The position numbers and the translations under genes were made by a program. 64,000 nt of DNA, from assembly GCA_028285035.1 (NCBI GenBank), contig JANQQF010000078.1:124001-188000 (forward strand), read 5' to 3'. How positions within the stretch are numbered: the stretch's first letter is position 1; the number at the start of each line of letters is the position of its first letter. Positions 1 through 8,846 of this stretch are shown one piece after another. The notes below the pieces were generated by a model. It saw nothing but the letters and a program-made list of their open reading frames with translations, did no database searches and had not been told where the DNA came from. The stretch is from Phycisphaerae bacterium. GTDB lineage: Bacteria; Chloroflexota; Anaerolineae; 4572-78; J111.

Positions 1-1217
1 TGGGCCACAGCAAAGACAATATCAACCACATTAAATTGAGCCTCTTCACCCGTAACCACATCACGACCTCGGCCCTCAGTGAGCAAATCTATATCCGACT
101 CAAGCTGAGGATAGTATCGTAAGTCTGTTACTGACAGATCAGCGACACCAAAATTTGGCAAGCCAAAATAGGCCGCATTGCTATTATCGTACTCACGAAG
201 CGCATCACTATTTTGGGCTAAGAAATCTCGCCCTGACCACCCTTCTGATGACCAACGACAAAGGGTTTGGCTGTTGCTACTTGAGCAATTTGAAGCGTAG
301 AAAGCCAATACTACTTTTTCAGGAAAGGCCGTTTCTAAAATATCCTCGGGCGGAGAGCGATAGAAATCAATCGTTGATACTACTGGTGCCGCTATCTTGG
401 TTTGATCAAATTCATCCAAATACGACTCAATAATCTCTGTGGTGTTATCATTAACCCGGTAAACCGTATCACGCAATCGATACACCGATCGAATAGCCAA
501 CTGGCTGCGCTCAAATCCATCTCGATCAATGACGGTCACATCTTTTGTTGAGCTATTCAGACTGACTCCCCCATTCCCCCGGAAAAAGCCAATTGGGATA
601 TACCGGGCCGGTGCATCTCGAGGAAAGTCCCACTCTTCTGAGTTTTCTCGAAATTCAAAGATATTCAGATCAGTACTATTTTGAACCACGACTTCCCTTT
701 GCCCGGAGACGGTCACATCTTGCATTGAAACTGTTGCTGGAACCTCACTCAAGTAATCCCGATCAGGGGGCTGTAAGGCGTACGGGAAAATGACAGGTGG
801 ATTCCCTCGATCATTATCATAGACCACAGCCTGAACGGGGTTAAGCCCATTTTGTAGGTCAAATTCGTAAAAGACCACCCATTCACTAAAAGCATCGCCA
901 TCTGTATCAAGCCGAACCACATTGGTCACGGCAATATTATCTTCCAGGTTTTCGGGAATAGCATCTGCAAAGGATACAAGTTGGCGCAAGCCCATCAAAT
1001 AGGCCCCTTCACGCACCAATGGCAGGGGGTCAGTCCGGGTTACCACTGTAGCAAAGAGTACAACTGTACCTAGGGCAGCGGGAACTAACAAGAAATTGAT
1101 AAAGATTTGCATGACATCGCCAATACCGGCAATCCCTCCCTGACGCAAGGCCAACAGGACAAGGGTAATCAAAGCAAAGACAAGAAATAGTATGATTCTA
1201 ATATCGACGCTTAACAA
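1..1217 (-). CDS. Hypothetical two-TM membrane protein, 3' part missing
   Basis: An open frame runs without a stop from a TTG codon at 1217 down to the window edge, about 405 codons. A strong ribosome site, AAGGAGGTT at 1229-1221, sits 5 nt before the TTG, which fixes the start. The N-terminus has two hydrophobic segments (about residues 4-18 and 35-55). The rest is polar and beta-rich and reads as an exported or surface domain. The frame, the ribosome site and the lack of stops are seen directly. I do not recognise the family. It is divergent from the ligand-gated channel gene across a 313-bp region, so the two may be regulated together. The C-terminus lies outside the window. Confidence 0.75.
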   Translation of the reverse strand, partial: MLSVDIRIILFLVFALITLVLLALRQGGIAGIGDVMQIFINFLLVPAALGTVVLFATVVTRTDPLPLVREGAYLMGLRQLVSFADAIPENLEDNIAVTNVVRLDTDGDAFSEWVVFYEFDLQNGLNPVQAVVYDNDRGNPPVIFPYALQPPDRDYLSEVPATVSMQDVTVSGQREVVVQNSTDLNIFEFRENSEEWDFPRDAPARYIPIGFFRGNGGVSLNSSTKDVTVIDRDGFERSQLAIRSVYRLRDTVYRVNDNTTEIIESYLDEFDQTKIAAPVVSTIDFYRSPPEDILETAFPEKVVLAFYASNCSSSNSQTLCRWSSEGWSGRDFLAQNSDALREYDNSNAAYFGLPNFGVADLSVTDLRYYPQLESDIDLLTEGRGRDVVTGEEAQFNVVDIVFAVA

Positions 1218-1530
1218 GGTAACCTCCTTGTGGGGCAGTGTTCCACTGCTTCTGCAAAAGGACCAATATTTGCTAAAGATTCACTAAATTTGCAGAAGAT
1301 AATTTACACAACCCCTTGTGGTCTGATCCAATCTTCGAAATAAGAAATATATCCTACTGAATTCTACCTCATGTAGACATAAAGTGCAAAAGTTTTTCCA
1401 TAATTACAATTTATGTAAATCTAATACTGTATACCTGGCTATTGATCCAGCCATGAGGCTGTGATACTATAACCACATCCCCTGTTGGGTTTCAGAAACC
1501 CAACCAACTCCAACTAAATAAGGAGAAGAT
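1218..1530. promoter_or_regulatory. Divergent AT-rich intergenic region between the membrane protein and channel genes
   Basis: No gene is seen here. Toward the channel gene a possible promoter is TTGATC (1442-1447), 17-nt spacer, TACTAT (1465-1470). Near the leftward gene are two inverted repeats: GCAGTG-ttc-CACTGC at 1235-1249, and TTCTGCAAA (1250-1258) matched by TTTGCAGAA (1289-1297). The promoter boxes are weak and their use is inferred. Confidence 0.45.
1484..1504. promoter_or_regulatory. Perfect 21-bp inverted repeat in the channel-gene leader
   Basis: GTTGGGTTTC and GAAACCCAAC (10-bp arms) flank a single A. The site lies just downstream of the putative -10 at 1465-1470 and 26 bp before the channel start codon. 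This suits a repressor operator or a short leader hairpin. No regulator gene for it is visible nearby. Confidence 0.5.
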
Positions 1531-2874
1531 ATGCCACATTATCAATCTGAAAGAAAGCCTTGCTTCAAATGTAATCAGGCTAATCCGTCCAAGGCTCATT
1601 TTTGCCAAAACTGTGGACAATCTCTAAGACATTGGTCGAAACAAAGCAAAATAATTCGACGGCATTGGCTTTTTATTGGCACATTCATTTTCATCATATT
1701 CAATTTGTGGTGGACTCAAACATCCGCTTCTCCGGCCAAATCTGCGGCTGCTTTAGATGACCAAGTTGAACTCAGGCGATCTGAGCTGGCTTTGGTTGAG
1801 TCAAAGGCCAGCTGTACGGATGTGCCCTATGGCACCATGGTGATGGAGGAGAAGAAGGAGTTAAAGGATCTCCCCCTAAATGAATTGATCATCGCGCTTG
1901 AAAGTCCAACATTTGTCGAACCACCAAACCCAGCTGGCCCGACAATGGTCGACATTGGTCTTTTTGTCATGGAAATTACGGAAATCGATCCTAGTGAAAA
2001 CACGTTTAGTATGGAGGGATTTCTAGATTTGGTTTGGTGCGATCCTCGGTTAGCCTTTGACCCTGAGGTAATGGGGGTTGAGACAGAAATTTTTCTTGAA
2101 AAAGCGGCTGAAAAAGAACTTGAACATATTTGGCAACCTGACATTGACTTGGTCAACGAAGTCAGGCCACGCCAGATTGAGAATGAGGAACTTATCATCA
2201 AGCAAGATGGGACGATAGAATATCGAGAAAAATTTGCAGCACACCTAGCCGCTGAGTACGACCTGCGCCGCTTACCCTTTGACACGCAATTACTCACTGT
2301 CGAAATCGAGTCATTTGCCTGGTCCAGCCGATATTTACAGTTTATTGTCGAGGAAGACATTGTTGGCTTTTCTACTGACTTCTCCATCCCTGAATGGGAA
2401 ATCACCAGTATCGAAGAACACATCGAAGAAAAGCAAGAAATTCGTGATCGAGTTCCCTACTCGGAGCTCATTACCGAAATCACTATTCAGCGGGACCCCG
2501 GCTTCTTCGTCTTCAAAATTATGATCCCATTGGCCATCATAGTCACCATTTCTTGGGCCGTTTTCTGGATGATTGGTGACACCTTGGCTGATCGAATGAG
2601 TGTTTCATTTACCGGGGTACTCACCTCAGTTGCCTACCAATTCATCGTCTCCGAAAACGTGCCCCGTCACGTCTACAACTCTTATCTGGACGCGATGATT
2701 CTCTTCTCGTTCATCATGATGGCGTTGACCATTGGTGAAAATATTCTTGTAAATAATTTGTATTTACACAATAATGGGGCTGTCGCTGACCGCATTGATC
2801 GCAATTCCCGGTGGCTATTCCCTGTCGTTTATTTCGGGGGACTGATTATTTTGGCGGTGATTTATTTGCTCTAA
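1531..2874 (+). CDS. Pentameric ligand-gated ion channel with N-terminal zinc ribbon
   Basis: The start has a good ribosome site (AAGGAG, 5 nt before ATG). Residues about 11-30 form a CxxC...CxxC zinc ribbon and residues 45-62 a membrane anchor. Then comes an extracellular beta domain with the prokaryotic Cys-loop-like signatures WCDPRLAFDP and RRLPFDTQLL, and four membrane helices: M1 at about 330, M2 at about 352-372, M3 at about 385-409 and M4 at about 428-447. The helices and the closing WLFPVVYF motif resemble the Gloeobacter channel GLIC from memory. M2 reads ADRMSVSFTGVLT, giving an acidic -1', a basic 0' and Leu at 9', which suggests cation selectivity (inference). GLIC itself lacks an N-terminal zinc ribbon. 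The ligand is unknown. Confidence 0.88.
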   Translation: MPHYQSERKPCFKCNQANPSKAHFCQNCGQSLRHWSKQSKIIRRHWLFIGTFIFIIFNLWWTQTSASPAKSAAALDDQVELRRSELALVESKASCTDVPYGTMVMEEKKELKDLPLNELIIALESPTFVEPPNPAGPTMVDIGLFVMEITEIDPSENTFSMEGFLDLVWCDPRLAFDPEVMGVETEIFLEKAAEKELEHIWQPDIDLVNEVRPRQIENEELIIKQDGTIEYREKFAAHLAAEYDLRRLPFDTQLLTVEIESFAWSSRYLQFIVEEDIVGFSTDFSIPEWEITSIEEHIEEKQEIRDRVPYSELITEITIQRDPGFFVFKIMIPLAIIVTISWAVFWMIGDTLADRMSVSFTGVLTSVAYQFIVSENVPRHVYNSYLDAMILFSFIMMALTIGENILVNNLYLHNNGAVADRIDRNSRWLFPVVYFGGLIILAVIYLL

Positions 2875-2888
2875 GTTTCCCTAAACAA

Positions 2889-2918
2889 AAAATCCCAGAT
2901 AAAATCATCTGGGATTTT
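2889..2918. terminator. Bidirectional intrinsic terminator
   Basis: AAAATCCCAGAT (2889-2900) pairs perfectly with ATCTGGGATTTT (2907-2918) around a 6-nt loop. It lies between the convergent channel and lon genes, with A/T tails on both sides, so it can serve both strands. Confidence 0.85.
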
Positions 2919-2946
2919 GAATTACGTTATTCCTGCGCTATCTTGC

Positions 2947-5340
2947 TCAGGACACCGCCGCGCTACTAGCTCCGCCACTCTTGCGCTTCTTCGCCACTAG
3001 CGCCGTGCTCAACACATCTTCCATTTTATCAGCAAAAACGACGTTGACATCCCGACGTACCTTGCGGGGGATATCGATCATATCCTTTTTGTTTTTGGCT
3101 GGGACGATGACCGTGGTGATCCCCGCCCGGTGGGCAGCCAAAATCTTCTCTTTCAAACCACCAATGGGCAAAACCTTGCCTCGTAACGTGATTTCACCGG
3201 TCATTGCGACATCGTGACGCACCTTCGATTTTGAGAAGGCCGAAACCAGAGCGGTCGCCATTGTTATCCCAGCGCTCGGTCCATCCTTCGGAATCGCGCC
3301 TTCAGGGACGTGCAGGTGAATATCCGACTCTTCAAACATAGAGGCTTTGATCCGATACTTTTTGGCCTGTGAGCGGGTGAAAGAGAGGGCGGCCTGCACC
3401 GACTCTTGCATCACATCTCCCAGTTGTCCGGTCAGAGTCAGTTGCCCTTTCCCCGGCATCAACATCACCTCAATCGGCATAATATCGCCCCCCGCCTCGG
3501 TGTAGGCAATGCCAGTCGCCACGCCCACCTCATCCTCTTTTTCAGCCGTTTGTTCCATAAAGAGCGGTGAGCCCAAATATTTTTGTAAATTTTGGCGAGT
3601 GATAATTTTTGGAATCGGTTTATCTTCAGCCAAACGACGAGTCATTTTTCGACAAAGTCGACCAATTTCGCGCTCCAAATTCCGAACCCCAGCTTCATAC
3701 GTGTACTCTCGAATGATACCTTTGAGAGCATTATCGGCAATCTTGAAGTTCTCATGCTCAAGTCCATGCTCTTCTAACTGACGAGGGATTAAAAACTGGC
3801 GGCTAATCGAGACCTTCTCTTCTTCAACATAGCCGGAGAATTCGATAATCTCCATCCGATCTCGTAAGGGAGAGGGAATGGTGTGTAAGACGTTGGCTGT
3901 TGTAATAAAGAAGACATTGGAAAGATCATAGGGCACTTCCAAGTAATGATCCGAGAAGCTATGATTTTGCTCAGGATCGAGCGCCTCTAATAACGCTGCA
4001 CTAGGATCACCTCGAAAATCGGCCCCAATTTTATCAATCTCATCCAGCATAAACACGGGGTTCAGGGTTTCAACCCGCCGCATATTTTGAATAATACGCC
4101 CCGGCATCGCCCCGATATACGTCCGGCGGTGGCCCCGAATTTCAGCTTCGTCGTGGATCCCGCCGAGACTGACCCGCACAAATTCACGGCCTAAGGCATC
4201 GGCAATTGAACGACCGAGCGAGGTCTTGCCTGTACCGGGCGGGCCAACAAAGCAGATGATCGGGCTACGCATCTTATTACCCGCCCGTTGCCACACAGCC
4301 ATATGCTCCAGAATCCGCTCTTTTGCTTTGGGAATCCCAAAATGATTGCCGTCTAACACTCTGGCGACATGGGCAATTTCAACTTGATCTTCAACAAGAT
4401 CTGCCCAAGGTAAATCAATAATCCAATCCAAATAGGTCCGAATAATCCCGACTTCGGGGGCAGCGGCTGGCATATTCACCAATCGCTTCAGCTCTTTATC
4501 CGTTCGAATCCGAACCTCATCCGGCAGCTTAAGTTGTGACAGCTTTTCACGCAGCTCATTAATTTCGGCCAGTTGGGTATCTAACTCGCCCAACTCGTCC
4601 TGAATAACCCGCATTTGCTCGCGCAAGAAATATTCGCGTTGTCCTTTATCAACCTCTTGCTGTACTTGATCTTGAATTCGATTTTCAAGCTCCAGTACAT
4701 CCAATTCTTGGGCCAAAATAATGCTCAGGCGTTGCAACCGTGTGATCGGTTCCGTTGTATCTAAAATCTGTTGTCGTAACTCAACATCCAACTCCATCAC
4801 CGAGGTGATCATATCAGCCAACCAGCCTGGCTCGTCGATATTCATCGCGGCAACATAAGCGTCATCAGGGATGTTGCGATTAAGTTGAACACATTTTTCA
4901 AACAGCGCCAACACCGCTCGCATCAGGGCTTCGGAGGATGGTTCTTTTTCAGTCGGCTCTTTCAAACGACGAACGCGTACGCGAGGATAGGGAAGCTCTT
5001 GGGTAAACTCAATCACCTCCACCCGTTGATGCCCTTGCGCCAACACGTTGGTGCTACCATCTGGCATCTTCAACATTCGTCCGATCACGACCTCTGTCCC
5101 CGTCAAATACAGATCATGGGGGGCAGGCTCCTCAAGCTCTGCATTTTTCTGGGTTAAAACAATAAGCTGACCTTCATCCTCTAAAGCGGCTTCTAACGCC
5201 ATCATCGACCGATCGCGTCCGATGAATAGCGGAGTCAACATACGAGGAAATACAACCGTATCACGAATGGGTAATAAGGGTAATTCAACCTCTATTTCAT
5301 CAATCTCTGGTATATCAAATGCGTTTTCCAACGGATCCAT
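2947..5340 (-). CDS. lon: ATP-dependent Lon protease
   Basis: This 797-residue protein has the whole bacterial LonA layout. An N-terminal substrate-binding domain ([15 protein letters not shown] near residue 20) is followed by a coiled middle, an AAA+ domain with Walker A GPPGTGKT (about residue 367) and Walker B FMLDEIDK, and a C-terminal protease domain. The catalytic Ser in PKDGPSAG is near residue 690 and the Lys in GGLKEKI near 730. The length is normal for the family. It degrades misfolded and short-lived regulatory proteins in the cytoplasm. It is the last gene of a leftward run (metG, folC, lon) but is separated from folC by 214 bp, which allows its own promoter. A candidate is TTGCCA-17-TTACTA on the minus strand. 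Confidence 0.97.
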   Translation of the reverse strand: MDPLENAFDIPEIDEIEVELPLLPIRDTVVFPRMLTPLFIGRDRSMMALEAALEDEGQLIVLTQKNAELEEPAPHDLYLTGTEVVIGRMLKMPDGSTNVLAQGHQRVEVIEFTQELPYPRVRVRRLKEPTEKEPSSEALMRAVLALFEKCVQLNRNIPDDAYVAAMNIDEPGWLADMITSVMELDVELRQQILDTTEPITRLQRLSIILAQELDVLELENRIQDQVQQEVDKGQREYFLREQMRVIQDELGELDTQLAEINELREKLSQLKLPDEVRIRTDKELKRLVNMPAAAPEVGIIRTYLDWIIDLPWADLVEDQVEIAHVARVLDGNHFGIPKAKERILEHMAVWQRAGNKMRSPIICFVGPPGTGKTSLGRSIADALGREFVRVSLGGIHDEAEIRGHRRTYIGAMPGRIIQNMRRVETLNPVFMLDEIDKIGADFRGDPSAALLEALDPEQNHSFSDHYLEVPYDLSNVFFITTANVLHTIPSPLRDRMEIIEFSGYVEEEKVSISRQFLIPRQLEEHGLEHENFKIADNALKGIIREYTYEAGVRNLEREIGRLCRKMTRRLAEDKPIPKIITRQNLQKYLGSPLFMEQTAEKEDEVGVATGIAYTEAGGDIMPIEVMLMPGKGQLTLTGQLGDVMQESVQAALSFTRSQAKKYRIKASMFEESDIHLHVPEGAIPKDGPSAGITMATALVSAFSKSKVRHDVAMTGEITLRGKVLPIGGLKEKILAAHRAGITTVIVPAKNKKDMIDIPRKVRRDVNVVFADKMEDVLSTALVAKKRKSGGASSAAVS

Positions 5341-5554
5341 AACCTATAAATTTCTCCACCAACGTTTCATAGCAGTAAATAGTATTTAGTAATCTTAATT
5401 GTTGGGAATTGGCAACATAACGATAAGTTATGGTTTACCAAGCTTCACAAAGCTTGATTAAACAGTACAAACTCCATTTAAGACAAGTACTCAATTATAA
5501 CATCAAACTCAGCCGGGGAAAAAATAAGAGACAAGCTGTGAGGGGTCTGTATAT

Positions 5555-6889
5555 TTATGAAAGGACCAATGGATCGATAGGGGGGAGCGGTAGGTTATTG
5601 CGACGCAACCACGCTTCACGAAGATCCGCCGCCAAAAATAGAGACCCAGCCACACAAATGATCTCGGAGTCTGAGCCAATCGACGATAAAGCCGTCTCCA
5701 AAGCCGTATCAGCATTTACCGCAGACGTTGTCTCATAACCCAAGTCACGAGCCTGTACGACCAAATCATCCGACTTAGCTGCCCGAGGATGATTAGCACT
5801 GACCATCACCATCCGATGGGCCACAGGTAAGAGAACCTCAAGCATATCACCAATCGGGTGATCACTAGAAGCGCCATAAATAAAGGTGATCTTACGTTCC
5901 GGGAAATAGTGCTGCAACGCCTCAACCAGCTTTTCACAGGAGTCCCCATTCATCGCACTATCAATCATAACTAAAGGTTCCTGATTTAAGATTTCCATCC
6001 GCCCTAGCCAAGCTACTTTGGCGACACCAGCGTGAATAGCATCCACAGGAATTTCAAAACCAGTCCGTCTCCCAAAGCCAGTGACGGCTGCAATCGCCGT
6101 GACAGCATTGACGATTTGATGCTGTCCTAACAAAGGGAGCTGATAGGTTTCACCGTTCAAAATGAAGGTCTCACCGGTCAAGTTGCTCGGGCTGTGTTGC
6201 CACTTCCAATCCCGTTCTACAACTTCCAGTTGGGCGTTTTGCTCATCACAAACCTGCTCAATCATTTGCATGGCCTCATCAAACTGAGGCGCACTGATGA
6301 CTAGCGCCCCAGGCCGAATGATGCCAGCCTTTTCTCGGGCAATCAAGGTTAAGGTATCGCCTAAAATTTGGGTGTGGTCATAGCTAATGGAGGTGATAAC
6401 GGCCACAGCCGGATCAACGGCATTTGTAGCATCCAGTCGCCCCCCCAAACCCACCTCCAAAACGGCAATATCAATATTGCTCTCAGCAAATGCCGAAAAG
6501 GCAAGCACAGTAATCAATTCAAATGCGCTCAAGCCTGGCGTATCTTCAAAGTATGGCTTAAGTCGATTGCCTAACGAAATCAGCAATTCCTCAGAAATCA
6601 GCTCACCCGCTATTCGAATACGTTCACGAAATGAGTGGAGGTGGGGGGAGGTATAGAGGCCGGATTTATAACCAGCTTCCCGTAAAATGCTCTCGCTGAT
6701 GGCGGCGGTAGACCCTTTACCTTTTGTCCCAGCGATCAACAAGGAAGGGAATTTTTTATGAGGATCACCAATTTGACTGAGCAGTTCACGCAACCGCTCT
6801 AAGCCACCCGAGGGGTCAAAATTGGCAGGGTTAAAATTTGTGTATGAGTAAAAGTAGGCGAGGGCCTCGCTATAGGTTTTGAAGGTCAT
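5555..6889 (-). CDS. folC: Bifunctional folylpolyglutamate / dihydrofolate synthase
   Basis: The 444-residue protein belongs to the Mur ligase superfamily. The ATP-binding loop GTKGKGST lies at about residues 53-60, followed by the folate-synthase signature around YTSPHLHSFRERI and the motif LEVGLGGRLDATN. It adds glutamate residues to folates, and in many bacteria also makes dihydrofolate from dihydropteroate. No other folate gene is in the window. A short IR (CAAGCTT/AAGCTTG, 5439-5456) lies downstream in the lon spacer, but it has no clear T-tract, so I do not call it a terminator. Gene identity is well supported; bifunctionality is inferred from the family. Confidence 0.94.
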   Translation of the reverse strand: MTFKTYSEALAYFYSYTNFNPANFDPSGGLERLRELLSQIGDPHKKFPSLLIAGTKGKGSTAAISESILREAGYKSGLYTSPHLHSFRERIRIAGELISEELLISLGNRLKPYFEDTPGLSAFELITVLAFSAFAESNIDIAVLEVGLGGRLDATNAVDPAVAVITSISYDHTQILGDTLTLIAREKAGIIRPGALVISAPQFDEAMQMIEQVCDEQNAQLEVVERDWKWQHSPSNLTGETFILNGETYQLPLLGQHQIVNAVTAIAAVTGFGRRTGFEIPVDAIHAGVAKVAWLGRMEILNQEPLVMIDSAMNGDSCEKLVEALQHYFPERKITFIYGASSDHPIGDMLEVLLPVAHRMVMVSANHPRAAKSDDLVVQARDLGYETTSAVNADTALETALSSIGSDSEIICVAGSLFLAADLREAWLRRNNLPLPPIDPLVLS

Positions 6890-7033
6890 GTCTAGCTCCC
6901 TAAAGCAGTTGTGTTACTGAACCAGACATGAAAAAGTAAATAAGATTCTTTGTTCCATGAGCCATCTTGAAAAATTTAGAAAGTTACGTCTGGGTCAGTC
7001 ACTATCGTAGTCACGTCACAACACGCACGCCAT

Positions 7034-8809
7034 CTACAATAAGCGTGCTAACTCTTCCTCCGCGACTTCAGGGTCTAGCTTTTTGAATAGCGGGCTGGGT
7101 GAACGTAATTCTTGACCAGACTGAAGTTGGCTTGGCTCCCAGCGACCCACGGCTTGGCTGTTATCATAACACAACCCCACATGCTCCCGAGTTTCTTCAG
7201 CAAATGTTTGAGTGTACTGTTGACCGAATAGCTCACCATCGTAGCCCAAATAACCGTGTAGCTGTTGACACGTGTGCGGTAAGAAGGGGGCAAACAAAAT
7301 CTTCAAATTATCAATCACCCGCAAGGTCACATAAATTGAGGTACCCGCCGCCGCTGGATCTTCCTTGAAGACCTTCCAGGGCGCTTTACGGTCTAAATAG
7401 ACATTGACCGACCGCGTTAATCGTAGCACTTCATCCAAAGCAGCTTTGATCTTCACCTGGCTCAACAATGAGCCAACGCTGTCGAACCCGGCCTCAATTT
7501 CAGAAATGATCTGTTGATCCAGTTCATCCAACCCATCTGGGCCAATCGGAGGAACTTTCCCGTCGTATCGCTTGTAGGCAAAGCCAACCGTACGATTGAC
7601 CAGATTCCCCCACGTGGCAACCAATTCATCGTTATTCCGGCGGAGAAAATCCTCGAACGTGAAATCGGTGTCGCGGGTTTCGGGAGCAATGAAGGTCAGA
7701 TAAAATCGAATGGCGTCGGGGTCAAATCGCTCAAGCAAATCGAGCAGCCAAATCGCCCAATTACGACTGGTGCTCAGCTTTTGGCCTTCCATATTCAAAT
7801 ATTCATTCGAAGGCACGTCATACGGCAAATTGAGCTGCTTATTGGGATCATCCTCATACATCCGTCGGCCAGTGGCAATCAATTCTGCGGGCCAAATCAC
7901 GGCGTGGAAAGGAATGTTATCCTTACCGATGAAGTAGTAGGTTTTTGCCTCAGGCTCATACCACCACGCTTTCCAAGCCTCGACATCATCATTATTTTTG
8001 GCCCACTCAATACTGGCACTGAAATACCCGATGACCGCTTCAAACCAAACGTAAATTCGCTTTTCATCGTATCCCTCAACGGGAATCGGGATGCCCCATT
8101 TCAGATCACGGGTAATGGGCCGTCCGTGCAGACCATCTTTGACATATTGCCGACTAAAGTTGATTACATTAGGTCGCCAATAATCTTTATCATTATCCAA
8201 AAAAGCCTCAACGGCATCGCTGGCCTTGGCTAAATCCAGATAAAAATGCTCAGTTTCACGCAACACCGGAGTCGAGCCATCATTTTTGCTGCGCGGATTA
8301 ATCAAATCGATAGGATCAAGCAACTTTTTACAATTATCACACTGATCGCCCCGCGCCCCATCATAACCACAGTTTGGACAGGTGCCCTCAATATAGCGAT
8401 CGGGCAAAAATCGGTCTTCGGTCTCTGAGAAAAACTGCTGCTCGGTTTTGGTGTAAAGATAGCCGTTATCTAAACAGGCCTGAAAAATATCCTGCGATAC
8501 TTTATAGTGATTTTCGGTATTCGTATGGGTAAACAGGTCGTAGGTCACCCCAATTTTTTGGAAGGTTTCCAAGAAGCGCAGGTGATACCGCTCAAACACC
8601 TCCAAAGGGGTCACCCCCTCGGCGTCCGCCCGCAAGGTTATGGGCGTTCCGTGTGAGTCCGAACCCGAAACCATCAGCACATTGTTGCCCTTCAATCGAT
8701 TAAAACGGGCAAAAATATCGGGTGGCAGATAAGCCCCCGCCAAGTGTCCAATATGTAAATCGCCATTCGCGTAAGGCCAGGCGGTACAAACTAAAATGTT
8801 TTCAGACAT
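7034..8809 (-). CDS. metG: Methionyl-tRNA synthetase
   Basis: The enzyme charges tRNA-Met. The HIGH-class motif HIGH is in DLHIGHLAGAY near residue 20. A CPxC...CxxC zinc knuckle lies at about 140-158. The KMSKS-type loop is KLSTS near residue 340, so Met and the second Lys of the consensus are replaced, as in some other class I enzymes. The protein ends soon after the anticodon-binding helical domain and lacks the C-terminal tRNA-binding (EMAP/Trbp111) extension. I chose the ATG at 8809, which has AAGGA 9 nt upstream; a TTG one codon earlier is also possible. It belongs to a leftward housekeeping run with folC. Confidence 0.96.
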   Translation of the reverse strand: MSENILVCTAWPYANGDLHIGHLAGAYLPPDIFARFNRLKGNNVLMVSGSDSHGTPITLRADAEGVTPLEVFERYHLRFLETFQKIGVTYDLFTHTNTENHYKVSQDIFQACLDNGYLYTKTEQQFFSETEDRFLPDRYIEGTCPNCGYDGARGDQCDNCKKLLDPIDLINPRSKNDGSTPVLRETEHFYLDLAKASDAVEAFLDNDKDYWRPNVINFSRQYVKDGLHGRPITRDLKWGIPIPVEGYDEKRIYVWFEAVIGYFSASIEWAKNNDDVEAWKAWWYEPEAKTYYFIGKDNIPFHAVIWPAELIATGRRMYEDDPNKQLNLPYDVPSNEYLNMEGQKLSTSRNWAIWLLDLLERFDPDAIRFYLTFIAPETRDTDFTFEDFLRRNNDELVATWGNLVNRTVGFAYKRYDGKVPPIGPDGLDELDQQIISEIEAGFDSVGSLLSQVKIKAALDEVLRLTRSVNVYLDRKAPWKVFKEDPAAAGTSIYVTLRVIDNLKILFAPFLPHTCQQLHGYLGYDGELFGQQYTQTFAEETREHVGLCYDNSQAVGRWEPSQLQSGQELRSPSPLFKKLDPEVAEEELARLL

Positions 8810-8846
8810 CAAAATCAGTCCTTGTTATCAATATCTATAACCGCTA

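Noticed and set aside
1827..2423. A 198-codon open frame opposite the ligand-gated channel gene
   Set aside because: It is a mirror of the well-supported channel gene, has no ribosome site, and its protein is Ser/Arg-rich shadow sequence without any domain.
7514..8233. A 239-codon plus-strand open frame inside metG
   Set aside because: It lies antisense to conserved metG residues and reads as low-information shadow sequence; no start signal.
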